Shown here: in pieces, positions 20,717-31,253 of the stretch
Layout of the letters: every line of letters begins with the position of its first letter
Position numbering within the stretch: the stretch's first letter is position 1
Source of the DNA: Trachythela sp. YZ-2020
Taxonomy: Eukaryota; Cnidaria; Anthozoa; Malacalcyonacea; Clavulariidae
Direction: 5' to 3'
Assembly: GCA_016169945.1 (NCBI GenBank)
Contig: JADLSH010000383.1
Span: forward strand, 1-64,000
Length of the DNA stretch: 64,000 bases
Program-made: the position numbers and the translations under genes
Notes under the pieces: generated by a model
The model's database searches: none
Told to the model about the DNA's origin: nothing
Seen by the model: only the letters and a program-made list of their open reading frames with translations

Positions 20717-23700
20717 CTAGTCGGCTATCTTGACTAATTTCTTGACAGGTCGCTTCAGCATGGCACCTCCTCTGGTCCGAACGTCGACGGATCGTACAAG
20801 CCCATCATTGCTCAGCTTAACCAGTTCCACCCGGCCCAGAGGCCAGCGACCTCTCGGAACATTTTCGTCGACGAGCAGGACTATGTCGCCCACCGAAAGA
20901 TTTTCTGATGGTCTCCTAGTAGATTTATCTCTCTGTTGGAGTAACGGCAAGTATTCCTTCCTCCACCGGCACCAGAATTGGTCGGCCAAATACTGAGCCT
21001 GACGCCATGCTTTGTGTCCGTACATATCGTCCTCGGTAAATGTACCAACCGGCAGCGTGTTGTTGCTCTTCAGCAGCAGGATATGATTCGGAGATAATGG
21101 CACCTGGTCGCATGGATCCGATGATACTGGTGTCAACGGCCGGTTGTTCACAATCGACTCAACCTCGCACATAAATGTGTTAAGTGCCTCGTTAGTCAGT
21201 GGTTGGCCGTGCAGAAGGGCTTGCAGAATCTTCCTGACACTGCGGATCATCCTTTCCCACGCGCCCCCGAAATGTGATGCCCCTGGCGGGTTGAAAACCC
21301 AGTCCACATTCCTCTTTAACATTTCTTCTTTTATAATGACACCGCTGTCTATAAGTTTTTGGACTTCTTTCTTTAACTCTCGGTCGGCACCAACAAAGTT
21401 CGTGCCTCGATCTGATCGCATTCGCCTAACCTCACCTCTTCTGGCAACGAAACGGCGTAACGCGCAAATAAACGAGTCAGTCGTCAGACTGTCTGCCGCT
21501 TCCAAATGAATTGCTCTTGACGACAAACACGTAAAGATGACGCCATACCGTTTTACTCGAGCCCGCCCTTGCTTCACTTGGAACGGACCAAAATAGTCAA
21601 CGCCTGTATTTGTAAACGGCGTATCCACCGCAAGTACTCTGTCTCCTGGTAGATCTGCTAGTTTCTGATTTTGAGGCTTACCCCTGCGCCGCCGGCAACT
21701 ATAGCACCCATGGATAACTCTACGAACCGCTGAGTTGGCTTTGAGAACCCAATACCTTTTTCTCAATTCGGTCATTACTTGCTGTCTTCCTTCATGGCCG
21801 ACTGTCTCATGCACGAATTTGATAAGCATCTCTGCGATCTTCCCTCTGCCTTCCATGATCACAGGATGCTTTGAAAGATCCGATAGGTCCGAATTCGTTA
21901 AACGCCCACCAACTACTATCAACCCGTCTCGCAGTACCGGCGACAGTGATGACAGCTTGCTTCCAATTCTGACTTCTCGATCTGCTTTGATATCGACAAG
22001 CTCTTGATGAAAACTGACGGCTTGGGCGTACCTCAAAATGGATGACTCTGCCTGTACTAAGTCGCTCACCTCAAGACCTTGGTAACAGTGTGCCTGTTGG
22101 ATGTGTCTTTCACGCAGAATGTCCAGTAACCGTCGGATGAGGGCGACGGCTCTGACTAGCCTTCTCCATTCAGAATAATGCTCTAACAGCTTCTGCAAAG
22201 GATGAATATGTTCAGCTGATAGCACAGGAGTCTGCTGACTTATACTAACGGCTGCGGCGATCTTCTTAATTTCAGGGTCATACTCATCAGTAGCCAGGCT
22301 CTGTTCAAGTGGAGGCTTGGGCCATTGATCTTCTTCTTCCCACAAGAAGGATGGTCCTTTCTTCCAGAGTTGGTTTCGAATGAGCTTTTCTCCATCCTGA
22401 CCACGAGAAATGAAGTCTGCAGGATTTTTTTGGGTAGGGATATATCGCCACTCATCTACTTTGGATCCGTCATGAATTACGCCCAGTCTATTTGCCACAA
22501 ACACTTGGAATCTAGTAGTACTGTTCTTGATATATTTCAGCACCGTAGTGCTATCTGTCCAATAGTACACTTTATCTATGTTGATCTCCAGAGCCCTTCT
22601 TATCAAGAAGTTAGTCTTGACGGCTAGCGTTGCTGCAGCTAGTTCGAGACGAGGTATGCTTATGCTCTTAACCGGAGCTACATGACCCTTTGCTCCCAGG
22701 AGAGCACAGGAGAACTTTCCGTTTCCGTTGGATAAGCGGAGATATGCCACTGTACCGTAGGCCTTCTCGCTGGCATCTGCAAAGTGATGCAGCTCTATTG
22801 TACTTGTACATCCAAAATCCTTGTTCGATTGGTAACATCTTGGCACGTTAAATTTTGAAAGTGACGATAGATTGTGCAGCCACCTTCTCCAAGACTTCTG
22901 CATACGATGAGGTATTTCCTCATCCCAACTGAGTCTAAGCCGATTGAGTTCTTGCAGCTGGATTCTTGCTTGGATGACGAACGGAGCGATGAGTCCAAGC
23001 GGATCGAATATGGATGAGACTGTGGACAATATGCCCCGTCTCGTCAATGCCTTATTTCTGCACGCGTTGATGTCAACATGAAAACCAAAGGTATCAGATT
23101 CGACATCCCACCATACCCCAAGTGCTCTTTCCATCGGCAGCTTGTCCAGCTCTAAGTTCAAATTTCTAACATCCTTGTCTCTGTGTTCTTTGGGTATTGA
23201 GGCTAGGACCGTTTTACTATTGCTCACAAATTGGGTCAAGTTGAACCCACCCTTAGCGCAGAGTTCCCTTAGATCATGTGCCAACCGAACAGCTCGTTCT
23301 TCTGACCCAACGGACTTCAACATATCATCAACGTACATATTATTATACACCGTTTCCGAGGTATTCGCCGGATATTCATCTCCATATTCGTCGGCGGTCT
23401 TGCGCAGGGCGTATGTTACACAGCTGGGAGACGAAGTAGCCCCGAACAGATGAACTGTCATTCGGTATTCTCTTGGCCTTGTGTCGAAATCACCGTCTTT
23501 CCACCATAAAAATCGGAGACAATCTCTGTCGCTTTTCGGTACCTGAACTCTCATAAACATGCTTTCGATGTCAGCCATCAACGCTATGCGATCTTGTCTA
23601 AATCGCATCAGTACGTCCAGTAGAGGTGTGTTTAGGTCAGGTCCTTGAAGTAAAGAGTCATTTAGGCTGATATCGCGATATTTACAAGCACAGTCAAAAA

Positions 23701-26149
23701 CAACACGGACTTTATCGGGTTTATATCTGTGATATACCCCGTGATGCGGAAGAAACCACACACGGCCGTCTCTCCTGTCCAACTGTGTTCTTGGCACGGG
23801 TTCAGCGTACCCCTTTTCTATCATTTCTCCCATTTGTTTGACATAATGATCGTTCATCACTTTATCCTTTTTTAAACGCGCTCCCAAGTGGGTTAGTCTT
23901 TTCATGGCCACTTGAAAGTTGAACGGTAACATAAGCTCAGAGTCTCGGAAGGGTAGTCCTATCTGATAGCCTTGGTCCTTCCTTGTGCATGACGCGTCCA
24001 CTCTGCTCTTCCATAGTCGATCCTCCACAGACAGGCCACGCCTTGTATCAGATAGGCCCGTAAACAGTTCACAGCATGTTCCGTCCGACACCCGAATGTT
24101 ATTCACACTGGCTATACCATGGTTGTATCTTGAGCCAAGACTTGATCCGCCGATTATCCACCCGTATATGGTGCGAACCGCGTACGGGCCCCGGTTTTCA
24201 CTAGCGACTACCTCCAATGGCTCCATGGCAAAGCCAGCATTTCCACCCAAAAGGAGCCCCACATCGCAGTTTAACTGAGGGAACGTAACTCCTCTATCCT
24301 TCCAATATGTGCGCGTCTCTATGTCTTGATTGACTGGAATGTTCTCCCTTGTGACAGGGATTTTATCCAAAGTGAACAGGGCGGGCAGCTTGGCGTTGTT
24401 GTTATCGTTTATGTCTCTAATTTCCATGCCGTTGACGATCCGACTCGCGATATTCCTTTCACTTGTCACGGTGGTCAGAGTTAATGACCCCTTTGTCCTC
24501 GGCGATGCTTCAAGTTTTTTCAGTAAATCCGTAGAACAAAAGGAATGAGTGCTTCCTGAGTCGAGAAAAGCGTATGTCTTTGTTACAATTCCTTCCAACT
24601 CCACTATGACAGGTACTACAGGCAGTAGGGGTCTATATTCGCCGTCCGCCTTCGCCGATATTTGATATGAGGCAACGCTTTCCTCATCTCTGCTCACCCT
24701 GACATTTTGTTCTCTTGGAGAGCGCCGCCATTCTTCTTTATGCAAGCACGTTGGGTGTCTCCTCTTGCATATTTTACATGTGCTTCTGCTCACGCAATTT
24801 TTTGAACGGTGCCCCCTCCGTAAACACCCGTAGCACAAACCCCTTTCTTGAACAAATTCATTTTTTGTTTTATCATCAGAGTTGAGAAGTGCTTCGCAAT
24901 CCGTCGTCACATGCTGCTTGTCACAAAAATCGCATCGTGTCGAATCACCGGGTTCATTCATTATCGTGGCTAAGTTAAACTTCCTGCCATCGTGACGATC
25001 CAGTGCACCCGACTGCTTACGGCCTCCAGCAAACACCCTTCTGCCAAATGTTGGATTCAAAGCCACCCGTGCCTGCTTTTCAATGAAATCGACCAAATCT
25101 TCAAACTGAACTAAACGCCCCTGAGTCTCCTCAATATTATCGACCAAATAGCGCCATTTATCTTGTAATGTGTACGGCAATTTATCCACTATCGAAACTA
25201 GCGTACGAGGATGTTCTAACGTTCTTCGACCGTACATCGTACCCTTAGTCGCACATTCACAGTTCCGTAAAAATATTGCAAAGTTGTCTAGTTCTTCTGC
25301 CTCATCAGGCCGAATCGTTTTCCATTTTTCTATTCTTTCAACATATTCTGCTGCTCTCTTCTGTCCTGCACCATATCGCCGATCAAGAAGCCGTCTTGCC
25401 TCCTGATACCCGGTCTCAGGTGGCATGTGAAGGCAGCCCCGGATAATTTCCCTGGGTTTTCCAGAAGTGTATTGCTCCAGGTAGTATAGTTTTTCTTCGT
25501 TATCATTTAAACGAGATCCTATTTTTGCGTCAAAAGCACGCGTAAACGGGGCGTATTCAGTGACATTTCCATTAAACACAGCAATATGCGACTTGGGCAG
25601 TTGGCTTCGCATCACGATATCATGTATGAGGTTTTCATGGAGTTTATTATCGACTCCTTGCTGGATTAAATTTGAATGAGTCGGGTTTGATTGGCGGTCT
25701 ATATCGCTTAGTAACTCTGCCTCAACTGAAGGACAATACTTGGTTTTGTGCCGGACTGGCGACGTATGTACTTTTCCGTGTCTGTCAGACATCATAAGGT
25801 CGTCTTCCGACTGCAATGGACTGAAGAATTTAGGATTTTCCTCACAATCAACATAATTGTCTTCCATTTCGAATACTTGTTCCTTGGCTTCGAATTCCGC
25901 TAACTCAGTTCGCAACGCTAATAATTCCCTTTTTTGTTTCAGTATCATCTCTTCCTGTTCCAAATTTTGTTTTTCTTTTAGCAAGGCTGCTCTTGCTAGC
26001 AGTCCTGCCTTCGATACTTTAACTTCCACAACTGTATCATTACTCCGTGAGACCCTGGATGGGGCTAACGATATCTGTGTCGCACTATCACAGGCTTGTA
26101 TATCTTGTCCCAACGTTGTTACTGTTGCGTCCGGATCTTGATTATCCAT
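20717..26149 (-). CDS. BEL/Pao gag-pol polyprotein, 1810 aa
   Basis: Single uninterrupted frame. Residues 50-95 look coiled-coil; 180-370 form the gag region of Pao elements. Zinc knuckles follow: C406/C409/H413/C418, C439/C442/H447/C452 and C458/C461/H465/C468. Aspartic protease: FLDSGSTHSF at 528-537. RT: catalytic Asp in ALMADIESMF (D860) and YVDD at 939-942. RNase H: HHFADAS (D1125), E1169, D1199 and D1245. Integrase: zinc site H1447/H1452/C1482/C1485, catalytic D1518, D1580 and E1632. The C-terminal ~180 residues match the domain that follows integrase in Pao elements. All catalytic residues are present, so it looks functional. The start Met (26149-26147) lies inside the 5' LTR; the next in-frame Met is residue 96, so the LTR start is likely used. 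The stop is TAG at 20717-20719. Confidence 0.95.
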   Translation of the reverse strand: MDNQDPDATVTTLGQDIQACDSATQISLAPSRVSRSNDTVVEVKVSKAGLLARAALLKEKQNLEQEEMILKQKRELLALRTELAEFEAKEQVFEMEDNYVDCEENPKFFSPLQSEDDLMMSDRHGKVHTSPVRHKTKYCPSVEAELLSDIDRQSNPTHSNLIQQGVDNKLHENLIHDIVMRSQLPKSHIAVFNGNVTEYAPFTRAFDAKIGSRLNDNEEKLYYLEQYTSGKPREIIRGCLHMPPETGYQEARRLLDRRYGAGQKRAAEYVERIEKWKTIRPDEAEELDNFAIFLRNCECATKGTMYGRRTLEHPRTLVSIVDKLPYTLQDKWRYLVDNIEETQGRLVQFEDLVDFIEKQARVALNPTFGRRVFAGGRKQSGALDRHDGRKFNLATIMNEPGDSTRCDFCDKQHVTTDCEALLNSDDKTKNEFVQERGLCYGCLRRGHRSKNCVSRSTCKICKRRHPTCLHKEEWRRSPREQNVRVSRDEESVASYQISAKADGEYRPLLPVVPVIVELEGIVTKTYAFLDSGSTHSFCSTDLLKKLEASPRTKGSLTLTTVTSERNIASRIVNGMEIRDINDNNNAKLPALFTLDKIPVTRENIPVNQDIETRTYWKDRGVTFPQLNCDVGLLLGGNAGFAMEPLEVVASENRGPYAVRTIYGWIIGGSSLGSRYNHGIASVNNIRVSDGTCCELFTGLSDTRRGLSVEDRLWKSRVDASCTRKDQGYQIGLPFRDSELMLPFNFQVAMKRLTHLGARLKKDKVMNDHYVKQMGEMIEKGYAEPVPRTQLDRRDGRVWFLPHHGVYHRYKPDKVRVVFDCACKYRDISLNDSLLQGPDLNTPLLDVLMRFRQDRIALMADIESMFMRVQVPKSDRDCLRFLWWKDGDFDTRPREYRMTVHLFGATSSPSCVTYALRKTADEYGDEYPANTSETVYNNMYVDDMLKSVGSEERAVRLAHDLRELCAKGGFNLTQFVSNSKTVLASIPKEHRDKDVRNLNLELDKLPMERALGVWWDVESDTFGFHVDINACRNKALTRRGILSTVSSIFDPLGLIAPFVIQARIQLQELNRLRLSWDEEIPHRMQKSWRRWLHNLSSLSKFNVPRCYQSNKDFGCTSTIELHHFADASEKAYGTVAYLRLSNGNGKFSCALLGAKGHVAPVKSISIPRLELAAATLAVKTNFLIRRALEINIDKVYYWTDSTTVLKYIKNSTTRFQVFVANRLGVIHDGSKVDEWRYIPTQKNPADFISRGQDGEKLIRNQLWKKGPSFLWEEEDQWPKPPLEQSLATDEYDPEIKKIAAAVSISQQTPVLSAEHIHPLQKLLEHYSEWRRLVRAVALIRRLLDILRERHIQQAHCYQGLEVSDLVQAESSILRYAQAVSFHQELVDIKADREVRIGSKLSSLSPVLRDGLIVVGGRLTNSDLSDLSKHPVIMEGRGKIAEMLIKFVHETVGHEGRQQVMTELRKRYWVLKANSAVRRVIHGCYSCRRRRGKPQNQKLADLPGDRVLAVDTPFTNTGVDYFGPFQVKQGRARVKRYGVIFTCLSSRAIHLEAADSLTTDSFICALRRFVARRGEVRRMRSDRGTNFVGADRELKKEVQKLIDSGVIIKEEMLKRNVDWVFNPPGASHFGGAWERMIRSVRKILQALLHGQPLTNEALNTFMCEVESIVNNRPLTPVSSDPCDQVPLSPNHILLLKSNNTLPVGTFTEDDMYGHKAWRQAQYLADQFWCRWRKEYLPLLQQRDKSTRRPSENLSVGDIVLLVDENVPRGRWPLGRVELVKLSNDGLVRSVDVRTRGGAMLKRPVKKLVKIAD
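26101..26112 (-). other. Candidate primer-binding site
   Basis: TGGGACAAGATA on the minus strand, 10 nt after the LTR end and inside the coding frame. It starts with the TGG expected of a tRNA 3'-CCA complement; the tRNA is not identified. Confidence 0.35.
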
Positions 26150-26405
26150 TTCTTGTTAAACGCGTCGTCTGAATTTGTCTCTTTATCTATATTTCGATGG
26201 TAACAACGATTAGGGTATAGACCCGAACGAAACAAAAGCTAACTAAATACATTAAACTCAAAGTTGGACCTAATGTCACGGCCAAAATAATTCAAATGAA
26301 ACATTCCAAAAACAGGTCACTGCCTTGCAGGCCGTGAGAAAAAGTAATACGCGTGATACAAACTCGTGCAGATTTGAGTTAATCGTCTTCGGACTCGCCG
26401 TAACA
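26123..26405 (-). repeat. 5' LTR of BEL/Pao element
   Basis: Starts TGTTACGGCGAGTCC and ends CCGGACGCAACA when read on the minus strand (TG...CA ends). It overlaps the first nine codons of the polyprotein. Confidence 0.95.
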
Positions 26406-26689
26406 ATGATGATGACGTCATTCTCTACCTGTGTGCGAAATTTGAGCGAAATCGGAGTAGTCCGATATTTGACCTTGACATCTTTGACCTGACCTCACGC
26501 CTTTAATATTGAAGGTGCTGCTTAGCAAACTTACACAGATGATCAGGACGTCTTCCTCTACCTGTGTACCAAATTTGAGCCGAATCGGAGTAGTCCGCTC
26601 GAATCTCAATCTCAATGTCAATCCACTGGCCACTTGATGCGCGTCAGTAGTAGAGGGTGACTTGGTGATCACTCAGGTGGACCTACTAA

Positions 26690-27142
26690 GCAGCACATCC
26701 AAAATCAAAGGAGTTATAAGGGGTCAAAGTTTTCAAGGTCAAATATCGGACTACTTAGATTTGCATGAAATTTGGTACAGTGATTGAGTAGGACATGCTG
26801 ATCGTTTTGGTAGACTGACTAGACAGCACATCTAAAATCAAAGGAGTTATAGGGGGCCAAACTTTCAAGGTCAAATATCGGACTACTTGGATTTGCATGA
26901 AAATTGGTGGAGTGGTAGAGTCCGTCCTGCTGATCATTCTGGTACACTAGCTAGGTAGCACATCCAAAAGCAAAGGAGTTATAGGGGTCCAAACTTTCAA
27001 GGTCAAATATCGGACTACTTGGATTTGCATGAAAATTGGTACAGTGGTAGAGTCCGTCCTGCTGATCATTCTGGTAAACTAGCTAGGTAGCACATCCAAA
27101 AGCAAAGGAGTTATAGGGGTCCAAACTTTCAAGGTCAAACAT
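26690..27142 (+). repeat. ~132-bp satellite (subfamily B)
   Basis: Units spaced 132-133 bp (CGGACTACTT at about 26746, 26878, 27011, 27143) containing GATTTGCATGAAAATTGGTA, GAGTCCGTCCTGCTGATCAT and CAAAGGAGTTATAGGGGTCC. Mirrored in reverse at 42531-42859. Confidence 0.88.
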
Positions 27143-28066
27143 CGGACTACTTGGATTGCCGTGAAAACGTCGGTACAGGGCCTTCTCGATGCGCTGAGTC
27201 CGAATCTGAAGTCAGACTGCTGGGACAACCAGTAGTTTTCGAGTTAGCCCGAAATAACCATGTAAAGACCGATTCAGCGGACTACTAGGATTGCCGTGAA
27301 AACGTCGGTACAGGGCCTTCTCGATGCGCTGAGTCCGAATATCAAGTCAGACTGCTGGGATTCCCAGTAGTTTTCGAGTTAGACCGAAATAACCAAGTAT
27401 AGACCGATTCAGCGGACTACTTGGATTGCCGTGAAAACGTCGGTACAGGGCCTTCTCGATGCGCTGAGTCCGAATATCAAGTCAGACTGCTGGGATTCCC
27501 AGTAGTTTTCGAGTTAGCCCGAAATAACCAAGTATAGACCGATTCAGCGGACTACTTGGATTGCCGTGAAAACGTCGGTACAGGGCCTTCTCGATGCGCT
27601 GAGTCCGAATCTGAAGTCAGACTGCTGGGATTCCCAGTAGTTTTCGAGTTAGCCCGAAATAACCAGCTGTAGACCGATTCAGCGGACTACTTGGATTGCC
27701 GTGAAAACGTCGGTACAGGGCCTTCTCGATGCGCTGAGTCCGAATATCAAGTCAGACTGCTGGGATTCCCAGTAGTTTTCGAGTTAGCCCGAAATAACCA
27801 AGTAAAGACCGATTCAGCGGACTACTTGGATTGCCGTGAAAACGTCGGTACAGGGCCTTCTCGATGCGCTGAGTCCGAATATCAAGTCAGACTGCTGGGA
27901 TTCCCAGTAGTTTTCGAGTTAGCCCGAAATAACCAGCTGTAGACCGATTCAGCGGACTACTTGGATTGCCGTGAAAACGTCGGTACAGGGCCTTCTCGAT
28001 GCGCTGAGTCCGAATATCAAGTCAGACTGCTGGGATTCAGTAGTTTTCGAGTTACCGACGCGGCGA
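27143..28066 (+). repeat. 135-bp satellite (subfamily C), direct arm
   Basis: Exact 135-bp spacing (27278, 27413, 27548, 27683, 27818, 27953). Unit: CGGACTACTTGGATTGCCGT, GAAAACGTCGGTACAGGGCC, TTCTCGATGCGCTGAGTCCG, AATATCAAGTCAGACTGCTG, GGATTCCCAGTAGTTTTCGA, then GTTAGCCCGAAATAACCAAG. Neighbouring units differ by only a few bases. 135 is divisible by three, so frames stay open artificially. Confidence 0.95.
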
Positions 28067-28953
28067 TCAGTAGTCCAAGGATCCGGTCTATACTTGGTTA
28101 TTTCGGGCTAACTCGAAAACTACTGGGAATCCCAGCAGTCTGACTTGATATTCGGACTCAGCGCATCGAGAAGGCCCTGTACCGACGTTTTCACGGCAAT
28201 CCAAGTAGTCCGCTGAATCGGTCTACAGCTGGTTATTTCGGGCTAACTCGAAAACTACTGGGAATCCCAGCAGTCTGACTTGATATTCGGACTCAGCGCA
28301 TCGAGAAGGCCTGCCGACGTTCACGGCAGTCAATGATCCGCTGAATCGGTCTATACTTGGTTATTTCGGTCTGCTCGAAAACTACTGGGAATCCCCCAAG
28401 TCTGACTTGATATTCGGACTCAGCGCATCGAGAAGGCCCTGTACCGACGTTTTCATGGCAATCCAAGTAGTCCGCCGAATCGGTCTATACTTGGTTATTT
28501 CTAATTAAAAACTGAAAACTGGGAATCCCAGCAGTCTGACTTCAGATTCGGACTCAGCGCATCGAGAAGGCCCTGTACCGACGTTTTCACGGCAATCCTA
28601 GTAGTCCGCTGAATCGGTCTTTACATGGTTATTTCGGGCTAACTCGAAAACTACTGGTTGTCCCAGCAGTCTGACTTCAGATTCGGACTCAGCGCATCGA
28701 GAAGGCCCTGTACCGACGTTTTCACGGCAATCCTAGTAGTCCGCTGAATCGGTCTAACTTGAGTTTTTTCGGTCTAACTCGAAAACTACTGGGAATACCA
28801 GCAGTCTGACTTCAGATTCGGACTCAGCGCATCGAGAAGGCCCTGTACCGACGTTTTCACGGCAATCCAAGTAGTCCGCTGAATCGGTCTAACTTGGTTT
28901 TTTCGGTCTAACTCGAAAACTACTGGGAATACCAGCAGTCTGACTTGATATTC
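28067..28953 (-). repeat. 135-bp satellite, inverted arm
   Basis: The same 135-bp unit in reverse orientation, about six and a half copies, with the turn at about 28066. It is broken at GATATTC by the 12.8-kb insertion and resumes at 41773. Confidence 0.95.
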
Positions 28954-29293
28954 CAACACATCCTCTCAACAACTTAGGTCATATATGACCTCAGAGGTGG
29001 AAAAATGCTCAAGCTTCCACCATCTCCCCTTTCAAAAACGAAATTCTTCCATCAAATTACCATTCATTTTTTCCTGAAAAATATGTGCCGAATATCGCAG
29101 TGCCAACAATCACCATGCTCGGAAACCATTTACGTATAGGTACCAAGTACTTATAATATTACATACTTAAATGTTGACGTATACCTAGCTGGGCGGCTCC
29201 GCCCAATATCCCATATCCTTGTCCACCTCATGGATCTTTCACCTTGGATCAAAAGTCTGCTCTCCTCCCGACATGGCGAGTAAATAACGCCGG

Positions 29294-29362
29294 CCTGCGC
29301 CGGGATTCGAACCCGGGCGACCCGAACCAGAGTCGAATATTCTACCACGAGACCACAGATCC
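29294..29362 (-). repeat. tRNA-like sequence, probable SINE head
   Basis: On the minus strand: A-box-like TGGTCTCGTGGTAGA and a perfect T-arm CCGGGTTCGAATCCCGG with B-box GGTTCGAATCC. Acceptor-stem pairing is poor, which argues against a functional tRNA and for a tRNA-derived SINE. Confidence 0.55.
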
Positions 29363-29850
29363 GCCTGCCCGACCGGCCGCAAACCAGCGCCGGATACGAA
29401 AATGGCGGCGGCCCACAACGACGAACCAAGTTATATTATTCTGTATTATTCGATACATTAGAAGAATTGTTAAAATAAATTTACGATATAACACCAAAAT
29501 ATAACTATAAAGAAAAACATTTTCAAATTACACAAACAAGCTGCAAGGCAAATTTGATGGAAGCCTTTTTAACGTTATTTGCGTATGCTCCACGGATGGC
29601 AGGATTTTGATGGAAGAGATCGATAAATTCTTCTCTATATTATATTATTGGAGGTATAATCATGATTTATTTTGTATAAAGAAAAGTTTTGTGTTCCGAA
29701 CATAAAGTTATTGTTTTTAAAAACTTTCTGAACATCATTTTAAAGGGTTTTCATGACAAACACCCACATAAATTCTTCCATCGGGCTTCCATCAAGTGAC
29801 GAAAAGATGGAACGCTGTACGGTGGAAGCACGTCCGCCACGTAGTATTTT
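29363..29850. other. AT-rich spacer, no gene recognised
   Basis: Low-complexity AT-rich DNA with CTTCCATCAAG-type short repeats near 29780. No coding motif. Confidence 0.4.
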
Positions 29851-30114
29851 TCAGTACCAAACGAGAATGACTGCTCGTTCGCTATTGCAAAAAAAGTGGA
29901 AGTGACGCTGCGACTGAAGAGTTATCTTCGTCATTCGTGGCAGTTAGGTATCTCAGGTCAGGTACGTTGATGATATTATGGATTACAATGAGGCTGACGT
30001 GTTGATTTCAAGACTTGGTGATTTGGAAGATTCAAGACAAGTGTGACTGATGCAAAAGCTATCTTTCCACCAAAAATAATAATATGTTCCTGAAGATCTT
30101 CCACCATCCATGGA
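29851..30114 (+). repeat. ~264-bp direct repeat, copy 1
   Basis: Begins TCAGTACCAAACGAGAATGA and ends CTTCCACCATCCATGGA; nearly identical to 31254-31515. Its nature is unknown. Confidence 0.85.
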
Positions 30115-30776
30115 CAGTTAGATTGTACTTTTTCGACCTCTGCAAATATCAACAGACAATTAAAAAAACAACCTATAGGTCAGCAAGTGCAGAAATTAAT
30201 TCAACACAACCATTTAGCACACAAATACCACAGGATACTGCAGGCTTTGACAGGAGGAACCAGAGCCTTGTTCGCAGCCCGCCGTCGCCGGCTTCCGGCA
30301 GCCGACGTCATCGACGAAAACGTCATCGCCCAGAGATGGGTACAAGAACACTCCGGCTGCCACCAGCTGCCGGAAAAATAAATGTATCTGGCGCAGGTGT
30401 GACAAAGTGCAGACAAGTTAACACGGCGCAGGTTTGAGCGGATCCTATTTGTTTTATATTATTATACGGTCCCGACTCCATGCCAATGAATTGCATTTCG
30501 GAGGAAAGTCACTTCAAAAGTGACACAACAGCCTTTGTAAACCATTTGTTTGGAAAATAATTGCCGCACGTGCGTCAAGTTGATTTACAAAATCTCGGCT
30601 GCCGCTGTCTGCTGCCGAAAAATTTCGGCAGCCCGGGCAGCCCAAGTTCACCCGGGTGTGACGTCATACATGCTGCACGCTGATTGGCGGCAGCCGGGGG
30701 CAGCCGAGGGCAGCAGTAGGCAGCCGAGGGCAGCCCAAATTTGAACCGCGCGAACAAGCCTCAGAGACCGTAAATT
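30115..30776. other. Unassigned, GGCAGCC-rich patch
   Basis: 30600-30745 is rich in CGGCAGCC/GGCTGCC units that can form hairpins, and carries one TGACGTCA octamer. No gene recognised. Confidence 0.4.
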
Positions 30777-31252
30777 ACCGCCACTTGAAGGACCAGATGG
30801 GAATATTATCACTGACGACCTCCAAAAAGCAACACTTCTGAATAACTACTTTGCATCGCAATCTGAACTTGACACAACCAACGTGCAGCTAAATACGTCT
30901 CGTAACGTTCAGAACACTGCGCCGATACCCACTATTCAAATAATCCGAACCAACGAACAGGAAGTTTTAAATGTTATAAATTCACTAGAATCAAATAAAT
31001 CCACCGGTCCTGACCAAATCCCTGTCAAATTGTTGAAACTTTCAGCCCTTATTATTGCAGCACCACTTGTGAAACTATTCAATAAATCACTTCAAGAAGG
31101 CATATTCCCAAGTAAATTTAAGGAAGCCCACATTCGACCAATTTACAAAAACAAAGGGTCGCCATCAGATTATACTTGTTACAGACCTATAAGTATTCTC
31201 TCAGCTCTTTCAAAAATATTTGAAAAGGTTGAGTGTGAGAAGTTTATGCGTA
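30777..31252 (+). pseudogene. LINE RT fragment, fingers region
   Basis: The open frame 30883-31308 includes NSLESNKSTGPDQIPVKLLK and YRPISILSALSKIFEKV, the N-terminal RT blocks of jockey/CR1-like LINEs. It differs from the LINE family at 1 and 47545, so it is a second family. The frame ends at the junction with the direct repeat (31254), before any catalytic Asp. Confidence 0.75.
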
Positions 31253-31253
31253 T

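Larger units (their letters stand above)
20401..26405 (-). mobile_element. Complete BEL/Pao LTR retrotransposon
   Basis: A 6005-bp element on the minus strand: 5' LTR (26123-26405), one gag-pol frame (26149-20717), polypurine tract (20684-20694), 3' LTR (20401-20683). The 283-bp LTRs show no difference on base-by-base reading. Both flanks carry ATGAT (20396-20400 and 26406-26410), a 5-bp target duplication normal for BEL/Pao. With the element removed the flanks rebuild the ~133-bp repeat. Intact frame plus identical LTRs imply a very recent insertion. No env-like frame. Confidence 0.95.
19789..26644. mobile_element. Fold-back element of ~133-bp repeats, split by BEL/Pao
   Basis: The ends mirror each other: ACGCGCATCAAGTGGCC on the left, GGCCACTTGATGCGCGT on the right. 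Arms are tandem ~133-bp units (spacing 133, 133, 121 at 19835, 19968, 20101, 20222) containing CGGACTACTCCGATTTCGC and TAAGCCGCACCTTCAATATT. Orientation flips at a tight palindrome near 20337 (AGGTCAGGTCAACC ... TTGACCTGACCT). The right arm is interrupted by the retrotransposon at 20401-26405; without it the element is about 0.85 kb. Confidence 0.75.

Noticed and set aside
20717..26149. Endogenous retrovirus with envelope
   Set aside because: No env-like frame between integrase and 3' LTR, and the domain pattern is that of BEL/Pao retrotransposons.
27691..28143. Open frames through the 135-bp satellite
   Set aside because: The unit length is a multiple of three, so one frame stays open by periodicity; no start context or protein motif.
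29294..29362. Functional tRNA gene on the minus strand
   Set aside because: Good T-arm but acceptor stem does not pair; more like a SINE head.
30084..30437. 117-codon frame as a gene
   Set aside because: Starts in the direct repeat and runs into GC-rich low-complexity sequence; no motif.
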